Below, piece after piece: positions 9,609-21,060 of a DNA stretch of 64,000 nt. Where the stretch lies: NCBI GenBank assembly GCA_038503065.1, contig JBCAMK010000013.1, forward strand, positions 930,001 to 994,000, in the 5' to 3' direction. The notes under the pieces were generated by a model, which saw nothing but the letters and a program-made list of their open reading frames with translations, ran no database searches and was not told the origin of the DNA. Position 1 is the first letter of the stretch. Each line of letters begins with the position of its first letter. Source of the stretch: Paragyromitra xinjiangensis. Lineage: Eukaryota > Ascomycota > Pezizomycetes > Pezizales > Discinaceae. A program made the translations under genes and the position numbers.

Positions 9609-12600
9609 TCAATTTATATCTAGCAAGTTCGTATTTGATACGCCGTAAAGATATTTGTTGGTTGAAATCGTGGCCAGATTGTTCTCGCGGATAAAATGCA
9701 GGAGGTCAATGTGGTTTTTGTTAAGGAGGATGGCAGAGTACCAATCTTGGCCCCAATTCGGTCGAGTGGTGCTGTTGAGTGGGCAAGCGAGGGCTAAATG
9801 TGGAGAAGAATTAATAGCTCCACATTGGCATGTGGTAGGAGGACTAAGGGGGTTCGGGTCCGCCTTGGTTTGCTGAGTGCGAAGTGTGGATATTGCTTTC
9901 GCCTGATTTCGGCGAAGGAATCGTACAACTGGAGGGGGATGGAGGGCCACAGGGGTTTCGGTTGTGAGCTGCCATAGTTTGAGGAGGTTAAGTTTGGGTT
10001 GAAGGCGAAGCCAGCCTAGTGTGGTGCAGGTGTGTTTACATGGCGGGAGGGAGAGGCCTTGTTTGGCCATTTGATCAGCGATTTCGTTACCAGGAATGTT
10101 TGTGTGGGATGGAGTCCATCGGCCAAAAACTTCCGAATTTAAGTTATTCAGTGTAGATATGTGTGCCAGTGTGTCTTTTAAATATTGGCGGTTGGAAGTG
10201 CTGCTGCCCAAAAGGGACGAGAGTGCGTTTTGATTGTCCACGCATAGATAAATGATTGAATTGTCCGCAGGTAAATTGTGAATTAGGAAGTATAAGGCTT
10301 CTTGGATGCCATGTATCTCCGCGTCCTCGTTTTCGCACTGATGTCCCAGGTTGCAAGTGCCCTGGTGAGAGGAGGTGGTGATCCCGTATTGGATGTGCTG
10401 AATGTTCCAGCCTGAGGCGGTAATACCACTTTCGGCTCGGGAACCGTCGGAATATAGGATCCAGGCGTCCACTAGGCTGTGTAGCCAGTCCATGTGGTTT
10501 AGGGAAGCGGATTGTTTGGAGCCTTGGATGTGTATGTGGGATGAATGTAGGAATGGATGGGTGGGTAGGGAAAGATCTTCGAGTGGGGCACCGGTTAGCA
10601 GCCTAGCAATTAGGGAGCCGACCCGTTGAAGACCAGTGCCTTTGAAATCGGTGGGATGAAGGTATTGTAGTAGTGTGTGATGTAGGGGGTTTTTGGGATT
10701 GCGGAGAATGCGAAGTCCATAATGTTGAGTGCGCATGTCAAGTAGGAGGTGAAGTGGAGCTAGCCCGGCTTCAGGTAGTAGCTTGTGTATGGGAGTAAAT
10801 TTAGAAAGGCCAGATATTAGCCTCGCGGCACGATGATATGCTGGCGAAAGTCTGTCTAGTATGCTTTGTGATCTGGTCCACCATACCTCGGAGCCATATA
10901 AGGCCGCTGGGAGAATGATGGTAAGGGTGAGTTGGTGGAGGAGATTGGGAGTAGGTCCCTTGTCCTTGACTTGGTTATTAACCAGGTAAAGGGAGGTGCG
11001 TAAACGAGAGGAAGCTTGTTGACAATGTGCATGAAAATTGAGTCTTTGGTCTAAAATAACACCTAAGACTTTGATGTGAGGCGAAGGGAGAAATTCTTTG
11101 TTGTTTAGCGTTACGGCCTGGGTTGGTGGTTGGCTGGTAAAAGGAGTAATGAGATGAATTAATTCCGTCTTGGGCTCGGAGAATTTAATGTTGAGGTAGG
11201 AGGCCCGTTTTTCCTTTGCCGTGTGTCTTTCTGCTAGACGTATTGTGGCGAAGGCGGGTTTCTTGCTCATTTGTAGGGCGGTGTCATCATCTATATAAAT
11301 GGTAGAAATTTCGGAGGGATGTGGGGTGGGTGGGTCAAGTGCTGCGGCATAAATAACAAATGCAATGCATGAAAGTGGTGAGCCTTGCGGTAGATCGACC
11401 GTGAGAGGTTGGGGTGCTTCCAGTTCGTTGTTGATTCTGAAGGCGAGTGTGCGGTTGGAAGTGAAGCTTTGCATCCATTTGATGCACCATGGGGGAAAGG
11501 TATAGTGTTCCAAAATTTTTATTAGGTGGGGGTGGGATACGCAGTTGAATGCTCCGTCGATATCCGTTGCCAATATGGATGGGCGGGAGGGGCGTTTTAT
11601 TGCCCTTTTATCATTGTGTGGGACGGGTATCAACAATTGTCTTTGTGCGGGAGTGAGGATGAGGTGAAGGGAATCAGTGGCAGAAATGCCTGTCCTGGCT
11701 CCTGTGTGGTGTGATTGGATGGCGCCATTTGCTGTTGCGCATGTTTCAAGTTTTCGGGCAACTATTTTCTCAAGTAGTTTGCCGAAGCAGGAGAGAAGTC
11801 AAACGGGGCGGTAGCTCTTGGGGGATGAGTAGTCCGCCTTGTTTGATTTGGGGATAGGGACACAGTGGGTTATTTTCCAGGCATCTGGCATAATGCCCAA
11901 TCGAAGGAGATTATTAAAAAGAGAGGTGAGAATGGAGGGGCGGGCGCGGTGAACTTCTCTGAGTGTGATGTAGTTGATTCCATCTGGGCCAACTGCAGTG
12001 CGCATATTTGATTTTTGGAGGAGGGAGTCAATTTCCTCCTCCGTGACCAGGAAGGAAATGGATTCGGTGTTGGTGGAAGGGGGGGGTAAAAAGTTTGGGG
12101 GGAAATCAGGTGGAGTGATCTGAGGAGGGAAGAAAGTATGGCGGAAGGCTTTACTGATTTCCTCGTTGGTTTCTTGTTTTTCAATAGGAGGGATGTTGGG
12201 TTTGTTGCGGGCGGTGTTTCTGTTCATGAGATTCCAGGCAGAGCTGGGGGTTATGTCTTTGAGGGTGCGGTGCCAATGATCCCATTTGGCTAGCATGATC
12301 TCAGTTTTGTATTCTTTTCTTGTGGAATTGGCGAGGATTCGCCAGTGAGGAAGGGCGTTGGGTTTCCGTGCTTGTGATTCTGCCCATGAGAGTTTCCTCT
12401 TTAGGGCTTTGAGGTTGGGTGTCCACCAGGATTTTGAATATGATCGAGGTTTTGAAAGGGGTACCGTTGAATCTATGGCTAGGTTGATTGTTTTCGTGAT
12501 GTGGGTGAGGGTGAGGTTAGCTCTCTCCTCGTTTGAATAATTGAAGGGGATGGCTGCTTCTTCGATGATGTTATGGAATAGGGGCCAGTTTGTCTTTGAA

Positions 12601-13343
12601 AATAAACGTCGGCTGGAGTATTCCGGAGGGTGGATGTAGAGTGTGGTATTTAGGGAAACATGATCAGAGTTGTGAGGGCAATTAGGAGGGGCTGACCAGG
12701 GTCCACAGATGTCAGTGAGACCTCTTATCATGGTGAGATCGACAATGGAGGGTCGTTGTCCATTTCTGGGGAAGTGGGTTAAAATGCCTGGTTTGTTGAG
12801 GAGGCGGAAGTTGTTAGTTTCCAGCCAGTTTGTGATTTGCTCTGTTAACGCAATGCGGTGCGAAAAGAGATGTTGGTAATTTTCAGTGATGGGGCCGTAC
12901 CACCATGGATGGTGGAGGTTGAAGTCCCCTGCGAGAATTGTATTCTGATGAAAATGATGTGAGTGGAGTGGGAGGTGATGGTCGTTGGAGCTGCTGCGTG
13001 GTTGAATGTATATGTTGCAGATCTCAAGGGTAAGATGGGGAATTTTTATGAGGATTGAAATTATATTAGGATTGGGCGAAAGTGTGGTAATTATTTTTGT
13101 GTTTTTTAGGTTTTTCTTGATATAAATAATAACTTTTGGTGAAGAAGAAGGATAATATGCGTCCGCCGTTTTGGAGTTAGGTGGAAGTAAATTATGGTCA
13201 AGCCATGGTTCCTGTAACATAAGGATAAGGATGTGTTGAGAATGATCGAAGGAGGAGATGACTGAAAGAATAGAGGCCTGTCCTTTGGCGCAGTTCAGCT
13301 GCTGTACCATGGCTATGCCTGTTGTGGAAGGTTGTGTCTCCAT
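9609..13343 (-). pseudogene. nonLTR-A A3 ORF2 with a single internal stop
   Basis: Endonuclease, reverse transcriptase and RNase H domains are as in A2. Codon 515 is TGA where the family has a serine codon in YRPVSLLS (stop at 11799-11801, a TCA to TGA change). The same frame is open on both sides, so this one change splits the protein between the endonuclease part and the catalytic reverse transcriptase motifs. Downstream, GLPQGSPLS reads DLPQGSPLS, while YIDDD and the RNase H residues are kept. The ORF starts with ATG overlapping the ORF1 stop. Confidence 0.93.
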
Positions 13344-14761
13344 TAAACGTGGGTAGTATTAATTCGGGAGGATTTGAGGCTCTCAGTGAGCTTAGTGTAT
13401 GCGATGCAAACCTTGCGTTCATAGGCTTTATGGCCTTGGTTGCAGTTGGCGCAGCGGATGGGTGGATGGGTGCATTTGGTTCCTGCTGGGCATCCTGTTG
13501 AAGTGCAGGGGTGTTTGATGGTTTCATGAGCTTCTGCGCAGATTGCACATCTGAAGTCCTTTTTGCAAGTTTGTTGGTGGTGGCCAAATTCTTGACACTT
13601 TCGGCATTGGGTAGTGGGAGAAACAGCGATGTATTCCTGAATGCGACAAAATGAATTAAAGAGGGGGATTTGATGGAGACCTAGGGTTTCCATGGTGAAT
13701 TTCTGGGGAAGGGCGATGACGATGGCTGAATGAGTTTTGTTGGCTCTTGCTTCCGGTGTGGTGAGCCATCTAGGGACTTGGGCAAGGGTGAAAGTAGGGG
13801 CTGAAATGGAGATTTGCTCTGCCACTTCGGCCATGGTGTTTTTAGTGGGGATACCATGAATGATAAACTTAGACCATTTGGAATTCGGGCGAGCTTCGGA
13901 AAGGGGGATGTTTAGTAGGGTGCAGGCTGTCTTGATTTCCTTGTTGTAGGCCGCGCAGATTTGTTCGGCAGATTCGTCAGGGCGGGTGGTGAGGACAAAG
14001 TTGTGTCTTGCGGTTTTGGTGCAGATGAGGATTGATGTGTTTCGTGGGGCGAGTTCCTTATTGATAGCGGCGAGGAGGGAGTTGTTGGTAAGGGCTGGGG
14101 GAAGGTCGCCGGAGGTTTCCAATATAATTTGGCGATTGATTGCCGTAAACTGGGGTTGGAAGAGCTTGGGGGGAAGGGCCTTCTTCTTCTTGTTGCCCTT
14201 GTTAACTTTGGTGAAAGGGTCTGCGGGGGCGTTGGCTGCCTGGGCATAGGTCATAGGTTTGCCATTGTTTAGCAGTGGGACCTGGGGTTTTAGGACTGTT
14301 TGGGGTGGCTTTTGCTGCTGGTTGCTAGCAGGTGCGGGAGTGCGTGCAGGTTGGGAGGTGTTCTTGTCGATGGTTTGCAGTGATCTGGCCATATTGTTGA
14401 GGGTGGTGGAAAGTTTTCCGACCATTTCTTGTAGGATCTTAGTCTGATCCGTGAGCCTGAGAATGTTGTTCTCTTGCATGGCTACCTTGGCGAGGAGGTG
14501 GGTATTGTTTTCCTCGGTTTGCGTGTTGATGCGAGCAAAGCTGGATTTCAAGAGCCAGGCGGTGTATTGTTCGGTGTTGCCGTCATCTGGAATTTCAGGC
14601 ATGTAGTCCTCCGTGGTCGAGAAGTCACGGAGCCAGTTGGGGGTGGAGTCGTCAGGGAGTTCATGCATCAGGGCTTCGTCCTGATATTGTGAGTCAGTGG
14701 TGAGGCCTTGGGGGCCCGTTTCGAAGAGGGATTGCGCGGTGGAGGGTCCAGGTTGTGCCAT
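13343..14761 (-). CDS. nonLTR-A A3 ORF1, gag-like protein
   Basis: 472 residues from the first ATG (14761-14759). Same layout as the sister copies: variable hydrophilic N terminus, Pro/Gln-rich linker, conserved central domain, and three intact C-terminal knuckles (CRKCQEFGHHQQTC, CAICAEAHETIKHPC, CANCNQGHKAYERKVC). Overlaps ORF2 by one base through TAATG. The frame is open, so this protein could still be made and might act in trans even though ORF2 of this copy is broken. Confidence 0.9.
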   Translation of the reverse strand: MAQPGPSTAQSLFETGPQGLTTDSQYQDEALMHELPDDSTPNWLRDFSTTEDYMPEIPDDGNTEQYTAWLLKSSFARINTQTEENNTHLLAKVAMQENNILRLTDQTKILQEMVGKLSTTLNNMARSLQTIDKNTSQPARTPAPASNQQQKPPQTVLKPQVPLLNNGKPMTYAQAANAPADPFTKVNKGNKKKKALPPKLFQPQFTAINRQIILETSGDLPPALTNNSLLAAINKELAPRNTSILICTKTARHNFVLTTRPDESAEQICAAYNKEIKTACTLLNIPLSEARPNSKWSKFIIHGIPTKNTMAEVAEQISISAPTFTLAQVPRWLTTPEARANKTHSAIVIALPQKFTMETLGLHQIPLFNSFCRIQEYIAVSPTTQCRKCQEFGHHQQTCKKDFRCAICAEAHETIKHPCTSTGCPAGTKCTHPPIRCANCNQGHKAYERKVCIAYTKLTESLKSSRINTTHV

Positions 14762-15079
14762 TTTGGTGGGTGATCCTGAGCGGGCGGGAGCTGGTGAGGG
14801 ATTGGAGAGGGTTCTTTTCTTGCCGATAAGGGGGAGGGTGAAGTTGGTTCCAAAGGTCACCAGCTTCACAGGGGATGGGGAGGGTGTGCGAGATCTCCTG
14901 GGGGGAGTTTGGGGCGAATCCAGGATGATTTGGGGCAGAGCGCCCGATGGAAAGGTGCGAGTGCGGGGAAGTGGTGAGAAATGAAGCCGAAGAGTTAAAG
15001 ACTTTTTGCAGTGTGTAACGCCGTTGCAACGTAGAATTGGAGTTTTGCAGGGATCTTTTTGCTCGTGCAGGATGAGGTC

Positions 15080-15092
15080 CAATTTCCAATTT
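15080..15092 (-). repeat. A3/A4 junction: heptamer tail, two copies
   Basis: As at the other array junctions, but with two heptamers instead of three. This shows that the tail length varies between copies, as for the 3' microsatellites of I-like elements. Confidence 0.85.
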
Positions 15093-15332
15093 CATTTAAT
15101 TTTAGACAGTCGCTAACCTAACTAGCTACTGAATGACACGCGTATATGAAATACATGGTCTCATCCACCGCCAACCTCAATATCCCCGTAAACATAACAT
15201 AACATAAAAGAAAATACAAAACATAAATCACAACCAAACCAACTAAATCATTTTTTAAGGAAAACTTTATAACTGAACTTGAAACCATCCGGATACAAAA
15301 GAAAAACTTCCCCCGCCCGGATTGCCTTATGA

Positions 15333-18300
15333 TCAATTTATATTTAGCAAGTTCGTATTTGATACGCCATAAAGATATTTATTCGTTGAAATCGTAGCCA
15401 GATTATTCTCGCAGATGAAGTGCAAGAGGTCAATGTGGTTGTTGTTGAGGAGGATGGCCGAGTACCAATCGTGGCCCCAGTTTGGTCGGGTGGTACAATT
15501 GAGTGGGCAGGCGAGAGCTAAATGTGGTGAAGAATTTATGGCTCCACATTGACATGTGGTAGGAGGGTTAAGGGGGTTTGGATCCACCTTAGTTTGTTGA
15601 GTACGGAGGGTGGATATCGCTTTCGCTTGGTTTCGGCGAAGAAATCGCACGACTGGAGGAGGGTGGAGAGCAACAGGGGTTTCGGTTGTGAGTTGCCATA
15701 ACTTGAGGAGGTTAAGCTTGGGTTGGAGACGAAGCCAACCCAGTGTGGAGCAAGTGTGTTTGCATGGTGGGAGGAGAAGGCCTTGTTTGGCCATTTGATC
15801 AGCGATTTCGTTGCCAGGAATATTTGTGTGGGATGGGGTCCATCGGCCAAAAACTTCTGAATTGAGGTTGTTGAATGTAAATATGTGTGCCAATGTGTCT
15901 TTTAAATATTGGCGGTTGGAAGTGCTGTTGCCCGAAAGGGATAGGAGTGCGTTCTGATTATCGACGCAGAGATATATGGTGGAGTTATCCGCAGGCAAGT
16001 TGTGAATTAAGAAATATAAAGCTTCTTGGATGCCATGTATTTCCGCGTCCTCGTTTTCGCAATGGTGTCCCAGGTTGCAATTACCCTGGTGGGAGGAAGT
16101 GGGAATCCCGTATTGGATGTGTTGAATGTTCCAGCCTGAGGCGGTAATACCGCTTTCAGCGCGGGAACCGTCGTAGTATAAGATCCAAGCATCCGTTAAA
16201 CCATGCAGCCAATCCATATGGGTTAAGGAGGCTGACTGTTTTGTGCCTTGGATGTGTATGTGAGATGAATGTAAAAAGGGGTGATTGGGTGGGGAAAGAT
16301 CTTCGAGTGGGGCACCAGTTAGAAGTCTGGCGATCAGAGAGCCGACCCGTTGGAGGCCAGTGCCTTTGAATTCAGTGGGGTGTAGGTGTTGTAGTAATGT
16401 GTGATGTAAGGGGTGTTTGGGATTGCGGAGAATGCGTAGTCCATAGTATTGGGTGCGCATGTCGAGTAGGAGGTGGAGCGGAGCTAACCCGGCTTCAGGT
16501 AATAGCTTGTGTATGGGAGTGAATTTAGAGAGGCCAGATATTAACCTTGCGGTACGGTGGTAAGCTGGTGAAAGTCGATCCAAAATACTTTGTGCTCCGG
16601 TCCACCATACCTCGGAGCCATATAAGGCCGCTGGGAGGATGATGGTGAGGGTGAGTTGATGGAGGAGGTTAGGAGTGGGTCCCTTGTCTTTGACTAAATT
16701 GTTCACCAGATATAGGGAAGTTCGTAGTCGAGATGCGGCTTGTTGGCAATGTGCGTGGAAGTTGAGTCTTTGATCCAGTACGATGCCTAGGACTTTGATG
16801 TGAGGAAGGGGGGGAAATGCCATGTTATTTAATATTATGGCTTGGGTTGGTGTGTGGCTGGTGAAAGGGGTGATGAGATGAATTAGTTCCGTTTTGTGTT
16901 CGGAAAATTTGATGTTGAGGTAGGAGGCCCGTTTTTCCTTTGCTTTGTGTCTTTCTGCTAAGCGTATGGTGGCGAAAGCGGGTTTCTTGCTTATTTGTAA
17001 AGCAGTGTCGTCATCTATATAAATAGTGGAAATTTTGGAAGGATGTGGAGTGGGCGGATCCAGTGCTGCGGCGTAAATAACAAATGCAATAGATGAAAGT
17101 GGTGAACCTTGTGGGAGTCCAACTGTGAGAGGTTGGGGTGCTTCCAGTTCGTTGTTAATTCGGAAGGCGAGGGTGCGATTGGAAGTAAAGCTTTGCATCC
17201 ATTTGATGCACCATGGGGGAAAGGTGTAGTGTTCCAAGATTTTTATCAAGTGAGGATGTGAAACGCAGTTGAAAGCTCCGTCAATGTCTGTTGCCAAGAT
17301 GGAGGGACGGGAGGGGCGCTTTATTGCCCTTTTGTCATTGTGTGGAACAGGTATCAGCAACTGTCTTTGTGCGGGGGTGAGAATGAGGTGAAGGGAATCA
17401 GTAGCAGAAAAGCCTGTCCTGGCTCCTGTATGATGTGGTTGTATGGCGCCGTTTTTTGTTGCGCATATTTCAAGTTTTCGGGCAACTATTTTTTCCAGTA
17501 GTTTGCCAAAGCAGGAGAGGAGTGAAACAGGGCGGTAACTCTTGGGGGATGAGTAGTCCGCCTTGTTTGACTTGGGGATGGGGACGCAGTGGGTTATTTT
17601 CCAGGAAGCTGGCATGATACCCAGGCGTAGGAGATTGTTGAAGAGGGAAGTAAGAATGGACGGGCGAGCGTGGTGGACTTCTCTGAGTGTGATGTAGTTG
17701 ATCCCATCTGGGCCAACTGCAGTGCGCATGTTCGATTTTTGTAGGAGGAGATCGATTTCTTCTTCCGTAACTAGGAAGGGGATGGATTCGGTGTTGGCGG
17801 AGGGAGGAGGTAAGAAATTTGGGGGAAAGTTGGGAGAAGTGGGCTGGGGGGGGAAGAAGGTGAGGCGGAAGGCTTTACCGATTTCCTCGTTGGTTTCTTG
17901 TTTATTTATGGGAGGGATGTTGGGCTTATTGCGTGCCGTGCTTCTGTTCATAAGATTCCAGGCGGAGCTGGGAGTGATATCTTTGAGAGTACGGTGCCAG
18001 TGGTCCCATTTGGCTAGCATTATTTCGGTTTTGTATTCCTTCCTTGTGGAGTTGGCTAGGGTGCGCCAGTGAGGGAGGGCATTGGGTTTCCGCGCTCGTG
18101 ATTCTGCCCATGATAGTTTTCTTTTTAGGGCTTTGAGGTTGGGTGTCCACCAGGACTTAGAGTATGAATGAGGTTTGGAGAGGGGTACTGTTGAATCTAT
18201 AGCTAGATTGATGGTGTTTGTGATGTGGGTGAGGGTGAGATTGGCCTTCTCTTCGTTAGAGTAGTTGAAGGGAATGGCTGCTTCTTGGATGATCTTGTGG

Positions 18301-19067
18301 AATGATGGCCAATTCGTTTTAGAAAATAAACGTCGGCTGGAGTATTCCGGAGGATGAATATAAAGTGTCGTGTTTAAAGAAATGTGATCAGAATTGTGTG
18401 GGCAATTAGGAGGAGCTGACCAGGGTCCACAGGTATCGGTGAGACCTCTTACCATGGTGAGATCGACGATGCTGGGTCTTTGTCCGTTTCTGGGAAAATG
18501 GGTTAAAATGCCTGGTTTATTGAGGAGGCGGAAGTTGTTGGTTTCCAGCCAGTTAGTGATTTGTTCCGTTAACGCAATTCGGTGCGAAAAAAGGTGTTGG
18601 TAATTCTCGGTGATGGGGCCGTACCACCAAGGGTGGTGAAGGTTGAAGTCCCCTGCGAGGAGTGTGTTCTGGTGGAAATGGTGTGAAAGAAGTGGAAGGT
18701 GGTGATCGTTGGAACTGCTGCGTGGTTGAATGTATATGTTGCAGATCTCAAGAGTGAGATGGGGGATTTTTAGGAGAACTGAAATTATATTAGGGTTGGG
18801 CGAAAGTGTGGTGACTATTTTTGTGTTTTTTAAATTTTTCTTAATATAAATAATAACTTTAGGTGATGAAGAAGGGTAATATGCATCCGCAGTTTTAGAA
18901 TTAGGAGGGAGTGAATTATGGTCGAGCCATGGTTCTTGTAACATGAGGATGAGGGTGTGTTGGGAATGATCGAAGGAGGAGATGACTGAAAGGGTGGAGG
19001 CCTGTCCTTTGGCGCAGTTCAGCTGCTGTGCCATGGCTATGCCTGTTGTGGGAGGTTGTACCTCCAT
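15333..19067 (-). CDS. nonLTR-A A4 ORF2: endonuclease, reverse transcriptase, RNase H
   Basis: 1244 residues. Endonuclease motifs (QEPW, GDFNLHHPWW, SDHISL), reverse transcriptase motifs (AVGPDGINY, TDIDGAFN, GLPQGSPLS, YIDDD) and RNase H (YYDGS with the catalytic Asp kept, DAEIHG, CVDNQ, EIADQMAKQG) are followed by the terminal CQCG cluster. The ATG overlaps the ORF1 stop (TAATG at 19067). Nothing in the frame looks broken. Amino-acid differences from A2 and A5 are scattered and mostly conservative. Confidence 0.95.
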   Translation of the reverse strand: MEVQPPTTGIAMAQQLNCAKGQASTLSVISSFDHSQHTLILMLQEPWLDHNSLPPNSKTADAYYPSSSPKVIIYIKKNLKNTKIVTTLSPNPNIISVLLKIPHLTLEICNIYIQPRSSSNDHHLPLLSHHFHQNTLLAGDFNLHHPWWYGPITENYQHLFSHRIALTEQITNWLETNNFRLLNKPGILTHFPRNGQRPSIVDLTMVRGLTDTCGPWSAPPNCPHNSDHISLNTTLYIHPPEYSSRRLFSKTNWPSFHKIIQEAAIPFNYSNEEKANLTLTHITNTINLAIDSTVPLSKPHSYSKSWWTPNLKALKRKLSWAESRARKPNALPHWRTLANSTRKEYKTEIMLAKWDHWHRTLKDITPSSAWNLMNRSTARNKPNIPPINKQETNEEIGKAFRLTFFPPQPTSPNFPPNFLPPPSANTESIPFLVTEEEIDLLLQKSNMRTAVGPDGINYITLREVHHARPSILTSLFNNLLRLGIMPASWKITHCVPIPKSNKADYSSPKSYRPVSLLSCFGKLLEKIVARKLEICATKNGAIQPHHTGARTGFSATDSLHLILTPAQRQLLIPVPHNDKRAIKRPSRPSILATDIDGAFNCVSHPHLIKILEHYTFPPWCIKWMQSFTSNRTLAFRINNELEAPQPLTVGLPQGSPLSSIAFVIYAAALDPPTPHPSKISTIYIDDDTALQISKKPAFATIRLAERHKAKEKRASYLNIKFSEHKTELIHLITPFTSHTPTQAIILNNMAFPPLPHIKVLGIVLDQRLNFHAHCQQAASRLRTSLYLVNNLVKDKGPTPNLLHQLTLTIILPAALYGSEVWWTGAQSILDRLSPAYHRTARLISGLSKFTPIHKLLPEAGLAPLHLLLDMRTQYYGLRILRNPKHPLHHTLLQHLHPTEFKGTGLQRVGSLIARLLTGAPLEDLSPPNHPFLHSSHIHIQGTKQSASLTHMDWLHGLTDAWILYYDGSRAESGITASGWNIQHIQYGIPTSSHQGNCNLGHHCENEDAEIHGIQEALYFLIHNLPADNSTIYLCVDNQNALLSLSGNSTSNRQYLKDTLAHIFTFNNLNSEVFGRWTPSHTNIPGNEIADQMAKQGLLLPPCKHTCSTLGWLRLQPKLNLLKLWQLTTETPVALHPPPVVRFLRRNQAKAISTLRTQQTKVDPNPLNPPTTCQCGAINSSPHLALACPLNCTTRPNWGHDWYSAILLNNNHIDLLHFICENNLATISTNKYLYGVSNTNLLNIN

Positions 19068-20485
19068 TAAGCGGTGGTAGTGTTGATTCGGGAGGATTTA
19101 AGGCTCTCTGTGAGCTTGGTGTATGCAATGCAGACTTTGCGTTCATAGGCTTTATGGCCTTGATTGCAGTTCGCGCAGCGGATGGGTGGATGGGTGCATT
19201 TGGTTCCAGCCGGGCATCCTGCTGAAGTGCAGGGGTGTTTAATGGTTTCGTGGGCTTCTGCGCAAATCGCACATTTGAAGTCCTTCTTGCAAGTTTGTTG
19301 GTGGTGGCCAAATTCTTGGCACTTTCGGCATTGAGTAGTGGGGGAAACAGCGATGTATTCCTGGATGCGGCAAAATGAATTGAAGAGGGGGATTTGGTGA
19401 AGACCCAGGGTCTCCATGGTGAATTTTTGAGGAAGGGCGATGACAATGGCTGAATGAGTTTTGTTGGCTCTTGCTTCCGGTGTGGTGAGCCATCTGGGAA
19501 CTTGGGTGAGGGTGAAAGTAGGGACTGAAATGGCCATTTGTTCTGCTACTTCAGCCATGGTGTTCTTGGTGGGGATGCCATGGATGATAAACTTGGACCA
19601 TTTAGAGTTGGGTCGAGCTTCGGAGAGGGGGATTTGGAGTAGGGTGCAGGCTGTTTCGATTTCCTTGTTGTATGCCGAACAGATTTGTTCAGCAGATTCA
19701 TCGGGGTGAGTGGTGAGTACAAAATTGTGTCTCGCAGTTTTGGTGCAGATGAGGATTGACGTGTTTCGTGGGGCGAGTTCTTTATTGATGGCGGCGAGGA
19801 GGGAATTGTTGGTGAGAGCTGGGGGGAGGTCACCGGAGGTTTCGAGAATGATTTGGCGGTTAATTGCCGTGAATTGGGGTTGAAAGAGCTTGGGAGGGAG
19901 AGCCTTCTTCTTCTTGTTGCCCTTGGTGACTTTGGTGAATGGGTCTGCGGGGGCATTGGCTGCTTGGGCATAGGTCATGGGCTTGCCATTGTTTAGCAGT
20001 GGGACCTGAGGTTTTTGTGCTGTCTGGGGTGGCTTTTGCTGTTGGTTGCTGGCAGGTGCGGAGGTGCGGGTGGGTTGGCTGGTGTTCTTGTCGATTGTTT
20101 GAAGTGACCTGGCCATGTTGTTGAGGGTGGTTGAAAGTTTTCCAACCATTTCTGGAAGGATCTTGGTCTGATCCGTGAGCCTGAGGATGTCATTTTCCTG
20201 CATGGCTACTTTTGCGAGGAGGTGGGTGTTGTTTTCCTCAGTCTGCGAATTGAGGCGAGCAAAGCTGGACTTTAAGAGCCAGGTAGTAAATTGCTCAGTA
20301 TTGCCGTCGTCAGGGATTTCAGGCATGTAGTCTTCTGTGACAGAAAAGTCACGAAGCCAGTTGGGGGTGGAATCGTCAGGGAGTTCATGCATCAGGGCTT
20401 CGTCCTGATATTGCGAGTCTGTGGTGAGGCCCTGGGGGCCAGTGTCGAAGAGGGATTGTGCGGTGGAGGGTCCAGGTTGAGCCAT
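19067..20485 (-). CDS. nonLTR-A A4 ORF1, gag-like protein
   Basis: 472 residues from the first ATG (20485-20483). Pro/Gln-rich linker, conserved central domain and three complete knuckles (CRKCQEFGHHQQTC, CAICAEAHETIKHPC, CANCNQGHKAYERKVC). The upstream frame is open and conserved in protein sequence across copies but has no ATG, so either it is untranslated or initiation is non-AUG. Confidence 0.9.
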   Translation of the reverse strand: MAQPGPSTAQSLFDTGPQGLTTDSQYQDEALMHELPDDSTPNWLRDFSVTEDYMPEIPDDGNTEQFTTWLLKSSFARLNSQTEENNTHLLAKVAMQENDILRLTDQTKILPEMVGKLSTTLNNMARSLQTIDKNTSQPTRTSAPASNQQQKPPQTAQKPQVPLLNNGKPMTYAQAANAPADPFTKVTKGNKKKKALPPKLFQPQFTAINRQIILETSGDLPPALTNNSLLAAINKELAPRNTSILICTKTARHNFVLTTHPDESAEQICSAYNKEIETACTLLQIPLSEARPNSKWSKFIIHGIPTKNTMAEVAEQMAISVPTFTLTQVPRWLTTPEARANKTHSAIVIALPQKFTMETLGLHQIPLFNSFCRIQEYIAVSPTTQCRKCQEFGHHQQTCKKDFKCAICAEAHETIKHPCTSAGCPAGTKCTHPPIRCANCNQGHKAYERKVCIAYTKLTESLKSSRINTTTA

Positions 20486-20803
20486 TTTAGTGGGTGATCC
20501 TGAGCGAGCGGGAGCTGGGGAAGGGTTTGAGAGGGTTCTTTTCTTGCCGATGAGGGGGAGGGTGAAGTTGGTGCCAAAGGTCACCAGCTTCACGGGAGAT
20601 GGGGAGGGTGTGCGGGATCTCCTGGGAGGAGTTTGGGGCGGATCCAGGATGATTTGGGGCAGAGCGCCCGATGAAAAGTTGCGAGTGCGGGGAAGTGGTG
20701 AGAAATGAAGCCGAAGAGTTAAAGACTTTTTGCAGTGTGTAACGCCGTTGCAACGTAGAATTGGAGTTTTGCAGGGATCTTTTTGCTCGTGCAGGATGAG
20801 GTC

Positions 20804-20823
20804 CAATTTCCAATTTCCAATTT
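20804..20823 (-). repeat. A4/A5 junction: heptamer tail, three copies
   Basis: Fourth internal junction of the array, with three AAATTGG-type heptamers between the 3' end of A5 and the 5' end of A4. Confidence 0.85.
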
Positions 20824-21060
20824 CATTTAATTTTAGACAGTCGCTAACCTAACTAGCTACTGAATGACACGCGTATATGAAATACATGGTCTCATCCGCC
20901 GCCAACCTCAACATCCCCGTAAACAAAACATAACATAAAAGAAAATACAAAACATAAAACATCAAACTAAAACAACATGATATACCAAAGAAATTTTATA
21001 ATTAAACTTAAACCATCCGGATACAAAAGAAAAACTTCCCCCACCCGGATTGCCTTATGA

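Larger units (their letters stand above)
9371..15092 (-). mobile_element. nonLTR-A copy A3, complete unit with one nonsense codon
   Basis: Unit of about 5.72 kb with the same layout as A2 but with a single in-frame stop in the reverse transcriptase region of ORF2. ORF1 is open. ORF2 keeps exactly the same length in codons as the intact copies, so no insertion or deletion has accumulated, which suggests recent loss of function. Confidence 0.92.
15093..20823 (-). mobile_element. nonLTR-A copy A4, complete unit with both ORFs open
   Basis: Unit of about 5.73 kb, same layout as A2, both ORFs open and all recognised catalytic and knuckle residues present. One of the best candidates in the array for a formerly or currently active source copy. 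Confidence 0.92.
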
